Assembly: GCF_033958435.1 (NCBI RefSeq)
Contig: NC_134137.1
Span: 125,462,001-125,526,000, forward strand
From: Carettochelys insculpta
Lineage: Eukaryota; Chordata; Testudines; Carettochelyidae
Direction: 5' to 3'
Length of the DNA stretch: 64,000 nt
Shown here piece after piece: positions 12,838-23,808 of this stretch. The notes under the pieces are model-generated. The model was not told the DNA's origin. It saw only the letters and a list, made by a program, of their open reading frames with translations, and made no database searches. How positions within the stretch are numbered: the stretch's first letter is position 1; each line of letters begins with the position of its first letter. Position numbers and translations under genes: made by a program.

Positions 12838-13008
12838 TCACAGAGGTAGCCGTGTTAGTCTATATCTTCAAGAACAACAAGAATTCCTGTGGCACCTTAT
12901 AGACTAACAGATATTTTGGAGCATAAGCTTTCTCTGAAGAAGCAGGTCTTTACCCATGAAAGCTTATGCTCCAAAATACCTGTTAGTCTATAAGGTGCCA
13001 TGGGACAT
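12838..13008 (-). mobile_element. Penelope tail hairpin insert with 10-bp target duplication
   Basis: The insert is bounded by the direct repeat CTTGAAACTA at 12828-12837 and 13009-13018. Inside, a left arm (about 12884-12936, CCTGTGGCACCTTATAGACT onward to CATAAGCTTTC) is the reverse complement of a right arm (about 12957-13003, GAAAGCTTATGCTCC to GGTGCCATGGG). The left side carries the Penelope head-type piece GGTAGCCGTGTTAGTCTATA. This is a fold-back unit of Penelope tail sequence, in the opposite orientation to the one at 62.5 kb. It does not code for protein. Confidence 0.75.
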
Positions 13009-13092
13009 CTTGAAACTAGTATTTCTCCCCAGGGACTGATAGTGCTAAACAAAGGGTCATCCCAATTGGGAAAGTCTATTTAAGGAACAGAT

Positions 13093-13320
13093 ACACATAC
13101 CTTTAGATCATTGACAGAATGCCCCATTCCATTAAAATGTTGACTAACTGGTTTGTGGATCTGGAGTGTTTTGATGTCTGTTTTGTGCCCATTGACCCTT
13201 TGCCTAAGGGAGTTAGAAGTCTGTCCAGTATACAAAGCATCTGGGCATTGTTGGCACATGATGGCATATATGATGTTAGGAGAGGAGCATGAGCAAGTGC
13301 CCGTGATTCTGTGAGTAACC
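13093..13320 (-). mobile_element. Inverted Penelope endonuclease-region fragment
   Basis: Read on the minus strand, this stretch parallels the GIY-YIG coding region of the adjacent element at about 15597-15812. For example, ATGCTTTGTATACTGGACAG and the block around CATTTTAATGGAATGGGGC both match. Beyond about 13303 it departs from that copy into sequence typical of another Penelope subfamily ('cctggttaggtccagtgatgg'), so it is not simply a rearranged piece of the neighbour. It is truncated and non-coding. Confidence 0.7.
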
Positions 13321-13429
13321 TGGTTAGGTCCAGTGATGGTACTTCCAGAGAAGATATGTGGACAAAGCTGGCGGCGGGCTTCTATATAGCATATAGACTA
13401 GCACGGCTTCCTCTCTGTTACTATTCAAC

Positions 13430-14262
13430 ATGCAAGGCACTACATTTAACCGTTTGGAATGGAGATCCATCAACTACGTGAAAAAACTCACCCAGATCCA
13501 GACAGACATCATCTTTCTCTCCAAGTGCAAGAAAATGAACATTGTACCCAAGGGACTGACAGTGAAAAACCTATTACAATCAACGTACTACAGTGATTAC
13601 AGTGAGCATCTATGCAACACGCTCTTTAAGAAACTGAGGAACCACTTGATCAAAATCCTTTACAAGAGACAAAAGATGATCAAAAATGAACTCTCTGAAC
13701 TTGAAATTATCATCAACAAGCAGGCATCCACGCAAGACCCCACAGTATGAGGCTTTACCGGTGCCAGACAAGATATTTATAAAACACACTTCCACTTTCT
13801 ACAAAAAAGAAAAGAGAATAAATTTTCTTCATTACTTCATTCCTCAGGATACTTCAACCACAATAACAACAGGTCAACCAACAACACTGTTAACCTTTCA
13901 AACTACCAACTCAGCCCAGCAGAGGAGTGTCTCTTATCCCCGGGGTCTTTCCTTCTGCCCTACCTCCTCCACGAACTCAATACAATTCCGTGGTGACCTT
14001 GAAGCCTTCTTTCGCCGCCTCCGTCTAAAGGAATTTTTCCAGCACACCTATGAACAACAGTCTGACTCTCTCGACCCCCCCTACCAACAACAAAAGAAGA
14101 AGAACTCTATGTGGACTCCCCCTGAGGGTTGTAGTGAAAGTCTGGATTTCTAAGTACAGTGATTCCGCAACCGTCCTCAGTCTGACATTATACACAAACA
14201 ATGCCAAATGAGACACAATCTCAACTATGCTGAATGCCATGCTGTCTAGAGTCTCAAAAATA
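13430..14262 (+). pseudogene. Penelope ORF, N-terminal region (broken)
   Basis: A charged N-terminal segment (INYVKKLTQIQTDIIFLSKC, LRNHLIKILYKRQKMIKNEL) reads in one frame to 13750. The next piece (GDLEAFFRRLRLKEFFQHTY, about 13990-14050) is in a different frame, and the segment up to about 14262 is interrupted again. The order and the residues just ahead of the RT (a DKGGAVV block at about 14288) are those of Penelope-like proteins. No start codon can be trusted. Confidence 0.6.
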
Positions 14263-15147
14263 ACCAGACATCATAATCAAACCAGCTGACAAAGGGGGTG
14301 CTGTTGTCATCCTGAATAAGTCAGACTATGAACAGGAGGCAGCCAGACAACTCTCCAACACCACATTTTACAGACCTCTCTCCGCTGATCCCACTTTGGA
14401 ATTCCAAAGGAAATTACAACTGCTGAAGGAACTCCCTGCTGTTACTCGGGAACTCATTCACTCAGACACATCATCTGAGCCGCAGCCTGGATTATTCTAT
14501 TTACTTCCCAAAATCCACAAACCTGGAAACCCTGGATGCCCTATCATTTCAGGTATTGGCACCCTTACCACCGGACTACCCAGTTACGTGGACTCCCTTC
14601 TCAAACCCTATGCCACCAACACTCCCAGCTATATCCGAGATACCACTGACTTCCTGAGGAAATTACAAAACATCGGAAAAGTTCCTGATAACACCATCCT
14701 TGCCACAATGGATGTAGAGGCTCTGTACACTAATATTCCACATAAAGATGGGTTACAAGCAATCAGGAATACCATCTCTGATGCCACCACAGCCAATCTG
14801 TGTCTGACCTCTGTAACTTTGTTCTCACACACAATTATTTCCGATTTGGGGACAATTTATACCTCCAGATTAGTGGAACTGCTATGGGCACCCGCATGGC
14901 CTCACAATATGCTAATATATTTATGGCTGACCTGGAACAACGATTCCTCAGCTCTCATCCCCTATTACCCCTCCTCTACTTAAGATACATTGATGACATC
15001 TTTATGATTTGGACCCATGGTACAGAGACTCTAGGAGAATTCCACAGAGACTTTAACAATCTACACCCCACCATCAACTTATGCCTCGATTACAACATGC
15101 AAGAGATACATTTCTTGGACACTACAGTACTATCAAGGATGGCCTGA
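14262..15147 (+). pseudogene. Penelope reverse transcriptase (frameshifted)
   Basis: The RT copies element RNA into DNA at a nicked target. Visible motifs in order are DKGGAVVILN (about 14288), FYLLPKIHKPGNPGCPI (about 14494), the palm block ATMDVEALYTNIPH (about 14704), then, after a frameshift near 14800, ISGTAMGTRMA (about 14872) and the catalytic YIDDIFMIW (about 14989). The double aspartate is intact. The frameshift between the TMDVEALYTNIP block and the AMGTRMA block splits the domain. A stop follows HFLDTTV near 15147. Confidence 0.8.
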
Positions 15148-15542
15148 TCAGTACCACACTGTACTGAAAACCTACTGATCGCTATACTTACCTACACCCT
15201 TCTAGCTTCAATCCTGCACACATGACTAGATCCATTGTTTACAGTCAAGCTCTTAGGTACAATCACATTTGCTCTGATCCAACTGACAGAGACGAAAAAC
15301 TACAAGATATTTACCAAATATTCGTAAATGTGAATTACCCACCAGGATAAGCAAAAAAACAAATTGACAGGGCCAGATGAATACCCAGAGACCAGCTACT
15401 CCAAGATCGGCCCAAAAAAGCCAAGAACAGAATACCACTGGTCATCACCTACAGCCCCCAGCTCAGACCACTGCAATGAATTATTAAAGACCTACAACCT
15501 ATCCTTAATCAGGATGCCACACTCCAGAAGGCCCTGGGTGAC

Positions 15543-15962
15543 ATGCCTGTTCTCTGCTACAGACAACCTCCCAACCTTATGAGGATCCTCACTAACAGAA
15601 TCACGGGCACTTGCTCATGCTCCTCTACGAACATGATATATGCCATCATGTGCCAACAACGCCCAGATGCTTTGTATATTGGACAGACTTCTAACTCCCT
15701 TAGACAAAGGGTTAATAGGCACAAAACAGACATCAAAACACTCCAGATCCACAAACCAGTTAGTCAACATTTTAATGGAATGGGGCATTCTAATAATGAC
15801 CTAAAGGTATGTGTGTTACTGAAAAACAACTTTTGCACCGTTCTTCAAAGGGAAGCAGCCAAGCTGGCTTTTATATTCAAATTTGGCACATTAGCACATG
15901 GCTTAAACCGGGAAGGGAACTTTCTGAGTCACTATAGGGGCTCGTCTGCATACTTGGCTTAA
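15543..15962 (+). pseudogene. Penelope GIY-YIG endonuclease domain
   Basis: This 139-codon frame contains a cysteine/proline-rich linker (GTCSCSSTNMIYAIMC), the LYIGQT signature that corresponds to the YIG half of a GIY-YIG nuclease, the basic SLRQRVNRHK block with the expected arginine, and a later glutamate in LQREAAKLAF. Such domains nick the target DNA in Penelope elements. The frame itself is open but is out of frame with the RT upstream, so the protein is not made as a unit. A short out-of-frame linker lies between 15147 and 15543. Confidence 0.8.
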
Positions 15963-16188
15963 TCTAATTCTTGACCCCCCACCCACCCCTCCGCTCTCTG
16001 ATTTGCTCACCTTGATTATCTTTTTCTGATTTGTCCTCCTTGCTTACTGTTTTTGGTTCTCTGTGCCTTAAATATTGAGTCTGTTCTGGTCTGGCTATGG
16101 TCTGAAGAAGTGGGTCTGTCCCACAAAAGCTCACCTAATAAACTATTTTGCTAGTCTTCAAAGTGCTACTTGACTGCTTTTTGTTTTG

Positions 16189-18087
16189 TTAATATAAGTT
16201 AGAGCAGCTGTAACTTATGTCCAGCTGCTTTTGGATTCAAAAGCTCATTCTAGTAACCAAAAAAAAAAATCTCCTAGTTGTAAAGACATCCTTCTGCTGG
16301 GACAAGTGTAGTGATGGTAATAGTAATAGCAATGGGCAGGATTTGGCCCATTGAATTTTGAGGCAGTAAACTACTGTAAGGTGATAAGAGAATCAAGCCC
16401 TTTGCAACTAATAAAGAGAAAACTCTCTATGGTGGATGCACAGATTGGCACTGATACTTTCTCAAGAAAGTTGTTTTTTCTGCCCTCCTCCTGAGGAAAC
16501 AATTATTAAAAAAGGATAATCCTTGGATTTGGACATAAAGATGTAGTATAGCATACGGACAGATCAGGAAGTTAGTGCAAATTAGAATTATTCATCATTG
16601 TATAGAGCTAGATTAATTGTGATTATTTTCATAGATTAATGAACAGGCTCTCATTTTAAATAAAATGCATTGTGGTACCAAGAGACCAATTATTTTCAAT
16701 GCCAAAATCTCTCGGATAAAGCCTAGAAAACTAAGCTGGGAGAGGAAAAAAGAGGCTCCATGTACAGTAACTGCAATCAGGAAATTCCTAGCTCGAAGCA
16801 TGGAGAAACAGATTTCTTCAGAAGAGCTGTTTAGCAGCTTCTGTTGAAAGAGAGAAACTTCTAGAAGCTCGTTCGATCCTGATTTGACCTCTACCGTGCT
16901 TTGGGAGCTTCAGGCCTCATTCTAAGCACAGAATTTGTATTAATTTTATATAGATATAACTATTGACTTCAGTTATGATTTATACCTATATGAACTTGTG
17001 GTGAATTGGGTTCCTCATGTTTGGGTAAAGTAAACAAGAAGCAGCCTTCAATATACAACGCCTGAAGGAATCATTATTAGCATTCTTCTCTTCAGCAGAA
17101 TAAGGGAAATTCTTCATCTGCTGTACTTTAAGTAGTTCACTTTTTGGTGCAGGGAGACTTGTAAGAAGATTTTTCTGACTGTAAGCATGGTTTTGTTGTT
17201 GCCGGTAGGAATGCTACACATTCTTCTTGCTGCCTACTTGCAATGCTGACAGGTCTAATGTTAATAATGGAGCACCAGTAGGGCTTCAGTGATTTGCAGA
17301 AAAAAGCAAGTTATGTAATTTTTCCATGTAATAGGTGCAGTCTGTGAAGAATTGGCCTGAAACTGTCTGAAGCAGAGAGTCTTCCATATTAAATAGTTTA
17401 ATTGCAGGATCATATTTTAATGCCCTGAATTAAAATAGAAAAAAAAACACATCCAATTTCATCTGGGGCATCCGCGATCTGTATTTGCTTTCTGATAACC
17501 TTAATTTCGTTAATTTGAAATTCTAACCATTTAATTTTACAAGTTTGATTGTGGTGAGGGAAATTTTTAGATTTTACCAAGTTTACTCTTTCTCTGTAAA
17601 ATAGACCAATCATCATGTAAAAATATAACAGTTTTTCACAAATAAGAAAAAGAAATATTGACACTGATCCACTGTGTAATTCAATGGTCAACCACTCAAT
17701 ACTTTTATATCACGTTATACTTGGTTTGTGCTCCCGTGTCATGCTTATGTGTGTGTAAAAACCAGTAAAGTCAGGTTAAAAAAAATTCCATCACATAAAT
17801 TAGCCACACGTTTAATTTTGAAATAAGAGTCCTATCCTTTATATGGGGAATAACAGTGATGCCAAGTTTTGTGATATTTTAAATATTCCTTAAATCCACA
17901 ATTTCTGGAGTCATGGTATTAAATGGTAATTGTAGCTTTAACTTTTTTAAAAGGAAGGATTCTATCCCTCCTAGTTACAGAAAAAATGTTTGAATATATG
18001 AACCTTACTGGCTTAAAAGACAGAAGGCAAAGACAAACAAAAGAAAAAGAAAAACATTGTGCTTTTAAGCCAATGTCATGAGTTTTG
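16189..18087. other. Featureless host sequence
   Basis: A+T-rich, with short low-complexity A runs. Open frames (16665-16847, 17410-17691 minus) show no domain signature. Confidence 0.45.
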
Positions 18088-18213
18088 GAGCCTTATTCAG
18101 CAAGGTGTTTAAACTTGTGCCTAATTTTAGTTTTTCTTTAATGGCATTGCTCACATATTTAAACTAAAGCATGCAATTACGTACTTTGCTGTATCAGGGC
18201 TTGTGCCCTTACA
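18088..18213. repeat. Fold-back repeat, imperfect
   Basis: The left arm CCTTATTCAGCAAGGTGTTT (about 18092) pairs with the reverse complement of ACGTACTTTGCTGTATCAGG (about 18180-18199). The centre contains TTAATGGCATTGC. This is the layout of an old fold-back element ('gggcctgattcagcaaagcac') common in turtles. Confidence 0.5.
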
Positions 18214-19566
18214 GACAATTAAAATATATGCTTCTACCATGCGTCTCTAGATCACTAATGAAGGAGTATAGTAAGCATGCCATGGGACAGGTAATTGAGG
18301 ACCCAAATAAAATGAGCTGGCAAACCAGTCCAGTTCTCAGCAGACAAGGTTCCCTGTATATTAAAAAAAAAACCAAAACAAAACAAAAAAACCACCAGCA
18401 TTATTGATATCCTTGCTGGCAATCTCAGCAGAGAAGCCAAAAAGTGAATGTGGATGGAAAGTAACCAGGTCCGGCCTGAGACATTTGGTAAGATAGCATG
18501 ACAAAACTGGCACTGTCTGTGCTTGTTGAGAGTGAAACTTCCTCTTTGGGGCTGTTAACCCGACACCATTCAGCAGCATTAAATTCACTTTTAAAGGGTG
18601 GAAGGAGACTGATATAATGTAGAACAGTATGATGACATGGCTGCTTCCTAATACTCAGACTGAGACTGCTATGTTGGAAAATACTGAACTCAAGCAGCTT
18701 TCAAGAGGATGCTGCAAATCTAAATTCAGAAGTAATTCTGCGCTCACATTTTTCAGGATATTAGTTAAAGTCTTTTTTATTTTTGTCATAGCTCTAAAAC
18801 ACCTGTTGGAGCAATTTACTTTGCTGCCGAATAGGACAAGTATGAGCAGTTGAACATCCAGAGTGCTCAGTGCTGTAAGCTGCACATGAGCGGCTATTTC
18901 CACGCTATAAAATTATGTTCATTCTTAAACCTATGGGAGCAATTCAAGTTGGCATCTCTCTCATTATAGTCTGCTGTGATTTCACTATTTAAAACTGATC
19001 ATCTTGGATTTGCAGAGCACTGCTGGACAAAAATGGTGTGAAATACAGATTTTTCTTGGTTTTTCAACTGATAGCTGATTTTATGCCAGTGTCACTCTTT
19101 TGGCTTCAGTAAAGTTCATCTCATTTCATACTGGTAAATGAAGAATCAGGCCTGTATTCTGAAAAAAAAATGTTTTTTGCAACCCAATCATCCAGATGGT
19201 TCCAGTACATGCTGTTTTTCTTAAAAGCAGTCAAAAATCCACGTGCATTTTGGACAAAGAGAGTTTAGGATTAATAAACATTTTTTACAAACCCATAATT
19301 GGTAGGGCTTTGTAATAAACAGCAGATTAGGAAGAGTACCATCGTGTACCATGGCACAACTGGAGACAGATTTACCTGGAAGATGAAAGACTGGATGGAG
19401 CCTGCTGAGGAGAATTGATCCTGCTGAGTGACAAGTATGTGCACGTTATCCATGTTTTACAAATTGCACCTCATACATTTGTCTGATTAGGACAGTATTA
19501 CTGCTGGCATTTAAAAATCTCATGTACACATAGAGTTAGCGTAGAATAACAATTTCTGAATAACTC
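18214..19566. other. Featureless host sequence
   Basis: There is a low-complexity CAAAACAAAAC stretch near 18360-18395. No genes or repeat termini are supported. Confidence 0.45.
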
Positions 19567-19569
19567 CAT

Positions 19570-20251
19570 GGCTACGTCTACACGTGCAGCCAACATCGAA
19601 ATAGTCTATTTCGATGAATAACGTCTACACGTCCTCTAGGGCCGGCAACGTCGATGTTCAACTTCGATGTTGCTCAGCCCAACATCGAAATAGGCGCAGC
19701 GAGGGAACGTCTACACGTCAAAGTAGCACACATCGAAATAGGGATGCCAGGCACAGCTTCAGACAGGGTCACAGGGCGGACTCAACAGCCAGCCGCTCCC
19801 TTAAAGGGCCCCTCCCAGACACAGTTGCACTAAACAACACAAGATACACAGAGCTGACAACTGGTTGCAGACCCTGTGCCTGCAGCATAGATCCCCAGCT
19901 GCCGCAGAAGCAGCCAGAAGCCCTGGGCTAAGGGCTGCTGCCCACGGTGACCATAGAGCCCTGCAGGGGCTGGAGAGAGAGCATCTCTCAACCCCCCAGC
20001 TGATGGCCGCCATGGAGGACCCAGCAATTTTGACGTTGCGGGACGCGGATCGTCTACACGGTCCCTACTTCGACGTTGAATGTCGAAGTAGGGCGCTATT
20101 CCTATCTCCTCATGAGGTTAGTGACTTCGACGTCTCGCCGCCTAACGTCGAAGTTAACTTCGAAATAGCGCCTGACGCGTGTAGATGCGACGGGCGCTAT
20201 TTCGAAGTTGGTGCCGCTACTTCGAAGTAGCGTGCACGTGTAGACGCAGCT
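19570..20251 (+). mobile_element. CpG-rich Harbinger-derived non-autonomous element, copy 1
   Basis: The terminal inverted repeats are GGCTACGTCTACACGTGC (left) and, reverse complemented, AGCTGCGTCTACACGTGC (right). The unit is flanked by CAT at 19567-19569 and 20252-20254, a 3-bp target duplication. Both ends are packed with TTCGAA/CATCGAAAT motifs, giving a CpG density far above the surroundings. The middle (about 19760-20010) includes CCCTTAAAGGGC and GACAGGGTCACAGGGC blocks also present upstream of the Harbinger transposases at 5.85 and 54.35 kb. A near-identical copy lies inverted at 53589-54282. Confidence 0.8.
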
Positions 20252-20627
20252 CATGTGTGGTAACTGGATTAAGCTAAAGCAGAAAAGAGCACTTTTCCAA
20301 AATAGCTTTTCCAGAAGAGCCTTTTTAAATCCACATTCCACTTTATTCGGTAATAACTTTTACTTGTAGACAAGCTTTAAACTGTTATCTTAAATTCCCT
20401 GGCAGAAACTGCTTGGTTAACATCCTAATGAAGTCTTGCATCAAGATGTTAGTTAACCTTATTGACAATACAAAGAAGTGGTCAATAGGCACGTATGAAA
20501 AGCTTGCAGACAGGAAAGTCACGCTTTGGGAAGAAAACTTTGGACATGTCCACAAGTACAACTGCACTCTCTAACTAACGGTGTGATTTAACAGAAGGTT
20601 GAGTGTGGTCTTTTAAACAAAAACAAA

Positions 20628-20984
20628 CCTGGTATATATTGGTTTAACTTAAGCTGAGTTCTAAGTAACCCCAAAAAAAGACACATTCTAACACTGGTAA
20701 TCTCTGGTCCAAACTAGAAAATTAGGTTGGTTTAACTAAGTTGAGTTGCATAGCTATAGCAACCTCAGTTCAGTGTTGACAGCTATAGGCAACAGGAAAA
20801 TTCTTCCGTCAACCTAGCAAAAGCCTCTGAGAGAGATGAAGTACTTATAACAACAGGAGGACCCTGTCCGTTGGCACAAGTAGGGTCTAACTGCAGCAGC
20901 ATTTCAAGTAAACAAACCCTTTTGCACTGTTGTAACTAATTTAAACTGAACAGTTATTAGTACTGTGTGTAGAAAAGGCCTCTC
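20628..20984. mobile_element. MITE with 'TTCTTCCGTCAACCTAGC' core
   Basis: The right end, reverse complemented, reads GGCCTTTTCTACACAC. The interior has TTGGTTTAACTTAAGCTGAG, then GTTGACAGCTATAGG and CTTCCGTCAACCTAGC, a layout typical of a turtle MITE family. The left end is eroded and its boundary is uncertain. It has no coding capacity. Confidence 0.5.
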
Positions 20985-21239
20985 TCTGCAATGACTGGAT
21001 CTGAGTGATGTGTCAATAGGAGCCCAACTTCAGGAGAAGGAGATGGGGAGTTGTCTAGGCTGGCAAGGAAATGGTAGCTTACCGACAAATTAGTTTAATG
21101 ACCAGGTATAATAAAAGCTTTGTTATCTTGCCTGCATGGGGAATGGGGGTTGTTGGTTAATCAAATGTGCTGGTCACACAAGCTTTTTCACGAAATACAG
21201 AAATGTTTAAGAAATGAAATGACCTTACTTATCACTACA

Positions 21240-21510
21240 CCCAGACCCACCAATATGGGAGGGGAAAAGGGAGCAGTTGCCCTGAGGACTGGCATTTCAA
21301 AGGGGCCAAGACTTCTGGACCCCATTGAAACAACTCAGAGTGCTGTGCCACTGCTTTGTGCATGGTAGTGAGGGGCAGGGCTGATGGCCCTAAGTTCCCC
21401 TCCCCCACTTCCACCCTTGGATCTGCCCCTTCTGGGAAAGGGGAGATGGACCCCCCTGCCACCTTGCCCCCAGGCCTGCAGCGGCTGTTGGCATCTCTGA
21501 CTACATCTTT
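21240..21510 (+). repeat. Unnamed interspersed repeat, copy 1
   Basis: An ordered series of blocks (GGGAGCAGTTGCCCTGAGGA, GGCATTTCAAAG, CCACTTCCACCCTTGGATCT, ACCTTGCCCCCAGGCCTGCA) recurs in the same order at 27680-28000. The two copies are clearly diverged. I do not recognise the family, and there are no termini or coding frame. Confidence 0.5.
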
Positions 21511-21649
21511 TAACACTATTTAACACTGTAACTTACTGCTTCTCAATCGCCTCAGGGACATCAAAAATGCAACTTCCACAAGCACTGGAAAATTATGCCA
21601 GAAAGCTATTGGAATTTTTCCAGTTAAATGAAGGGGAATTGTATTGCTG

Positions 21650-21725
21650 TCTAGGGCAGATGCTGGATAAGCGAGTTTCCAAATATTAAAATGCCGGATA
21701 ACAAGGTTGGTACTATATTTATTTA
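21650..21725. mobile_element. Possible Tigger/pogo DNA transposon fragment
   Basis: Two GATAA-containing blocks (ATGCTGGATAAGCGAG and TGCCGGATAACAAGG) resemble the 'ccggataa' sequence found near ends of Tigger elements. No termini or TA duplication are visible, so this is tentative. Confidence 0.3.
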
Positions 21726-22069
21726 ACAGAAGTAATGCTTGAGTAGCAGGATCTGATATCCAAAACAAAATATCTTTCTGTATAATTACTTATAAGCAGA
21801 AGAGGGCACAGAGAAACTATCACCTGGGGATGGAAGCGTGACCTTGACAACAAAATGGGACCTGTAATTAGAAAGAAATACAAGTTACCTGTTTTACTGT
21901 ACGGTTTTACTGTTTTACTGTAACAAAACATGGTGTTAGGCCAGCCATGCTTTCAAGGTATTCTGATAGGCCTGTTTTTCAGCCAAAATTTATTATATTA
22001 TTTCTTCCCCTTTAAAAATGCAAATAAATACTGGTTGCATCTCAGTAATGGCAGGGATGGCAGAACAAG

Positions 22070-22325
22070 GAGCAATGGTTTAAAGTTACAGAGTGGGTAG
22101 GTGTAGGTTGGATATTAGAAAAAACTATTTCACCAGGAGGGTGGTGAAGCACTGGAATGCGTTACCTACAGAGGTGGTGGAACCTCTGTCTCTAGAGGGT
22201 TTTTCAGTCCCCACTTGACAATGTCCTGATTGAGATGATTTAGTTGGGGTTGATCCTGCTTTGGGCAGTGGGCTGGACTCAATGACCTCCTGAGGTCCCT
22301 TCCAGCCCTAAGATTCTATGATTCT
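22070..22325 (+). mobile_element. CR1 LINE 3' end, second subfamily
   Basis: From AGGAGCAATGGTTTAAAGTT through GAAGCACTGGAATGCGTTAC and GGGCTGGACTCAATGACC to the terminal AGATTCTATGATTCTTTG, this is the 3' terminal part of a CR1, differing from the 6.3 and 61.5 kb copies and therefore from another subfamily. It is 5'-truncated. Confidence 0.85.
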
Positions 22326-23691
22326 TTGTAACTAAATTGAATCTGATACTTTAACGAAGGCTTTATGAGTTGGCCTGTTTGGCAAAAACTGCACTCTGTG
22401 CTCAAGGGAGGCAAAGCTGGTGTCATAACCCATAGCACCTGCACCCATATTTCCCCTCAGTGATCTGCAGGGGCAACCATTTTCAGGTTTACAGCCCCTC
22501 TGCTGTTTCCATCTCTGGGTAAATCTTCACCTCCTTCCCCTCTGACCAGGGAGTTCCCAGGTTGCATAGTTCCCTGCACTTGGGAGAACCTTGCCCAGTG
22601 GAGAACAGTAATCCATGAGGGGGTAGCACAGTTTGAGAGGTCCCACTGCAGCACAGATGAGGAGAGATAGAGAAGGTGAAAAGAGTGCAAAAACTGCCCT
22701 GCACCCCTCCAACAGCTCCCAACACCTGCGGCTCCCAAATCAGGCTGGTCAGCCATCGACAGACTCACAAATAGGAGGATGACAGGAAGATGTCCTACTC
22801 ATTAATGAGTGACATTCAAGAGAAGAAAAGAGAAGAGTTCCCTGCATTCACTGTGTTATTCCCAGCTGAGATAAGCTTCCCAGGTACACCTGATTACCTC
22901 CTCTTTGGAGACGATTAACAGGTGTAATTGCTACAATTACAATCCCACAAAATCCTTCCTGCACAAGCCAATTTTATTCTTAAGTTAAAAAGACCAGAGA
23001 AAACATATTCAAAACAATTATAGAACCTCCTTGCATGCTAATTGCAGGATCTCACATGGGCTATAGGGGGAGAATCTTTGAACATCCCACCCACAGGATT
23101 GCGTTTCTGATCATAAGTCTGTCTCACCATCAGTTCAGTGCAAGCATCCAGTCCTTCCAACCCTAACGTCAAGATTGAGACCCTTTATGAACCAAGGGCC
23201 CTGACTGTTTGCTGGATCAGGAGAAAGGTCATGGAATGGTTGTAAAACAGGCTATTTATTTTAAACAATATCCAGGTCCCTGGAGAATCCAGTTTAAACT
23301 AGTTGTTCACTCCTTTCTGGGTGGGAGCTTCCAAGTGCTGACAATGGAGGAAATAAATTACCACCCCCTTCTTGCTAATGAAAGCCCACATAATGCCCCA
23401 ATAATACATACATAATTGCTTAGGGAGCAACAACAATAGAAGAAAACACACACACACACAAAACCCACTCCTAGAAGTTGTAAGGGAGAAAAATGCAGCT
23501 GCTTCAGTGGAAGCTAGTATGGCAGCTTTTCTAACATGCTCCAGTGGAAGAATAGTCAAGGAGCTAGAGGTAATGGCTGCAAGTCCAAACCAGAGTAGTG
23601 GAGTGTGAAAACAGAACTCAACAGATTTGAAAGAATGGCAACACATAGCAAATTTGATAAGCATGTTGGTAATTTACAACTATAGCAATAT
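22326..23691. other. Unclassified sequence, possibly degraded retroelement
   Basis: A G+C-richer block (about 22400-22790) and a following stretch (about 22840-23400) look unlike the neighbouring A+T-rich DNA, and I suspect an old unnamed repeat. I find no termini, protein motif or direct repeat. A CA run lies near 23446-23461. Confidence 0.35.
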
Positions 23692-23706
23692 AATTGTCAT
23701 CATAGT

Positions 23707-23793
23707 ATCAGAATGGTAGCCATGTTAGTCTGTATCTTCAAGAACAACAAGAAGTCCTGTGGCACCTTATAGACTAACATTAATAGATTAAAC
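23707..23793 (-). mobile_element. Short Penelope tail insert with perfect 15-bp target duplication
   Basis: The 87-bp insert lies between two copies of AATTGTCATCATAGT (23692-23706 and 23794-23808). Its sequence (GGTAGCCATGTTAGTCTGTA, then GTCCTGTGGCACCTTATAGA) matches the left part of the hairpin insert at 12838, but the second arm is missing. It is non-coding. Confidence 0.8.
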
Positions 23794-23808
23794 AATTGTC
23801 ATCATAGT

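Larger units (their letters stand above)
13383..16188 (+). mobile_element. Penelope-like retroelement, near full length, decayed
   Basis: The element starts with TAGACTAGCACGGCTTCCTC and ends in a tail (about 16080-16188: TCTGAAGAAGTGGGTCTGTC ... CTACTTGACTGCTTTTTGTT). The same head and tail pieces occur side by side in the short inserts at 49.3 and 62.5 kb, which fits the head-to-tail pseudo-LTR organisation known for Penelope elements. The protein-coding part has the expected order: N-terminal region, reverse transcriptase, then a GIY-YIG endonuclease. The reading frame changes at least four times, so it is dead. No clear target duplication was found around the whole unit because an inverted fragment abuts its 5' side. 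Confidence 0.85.
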
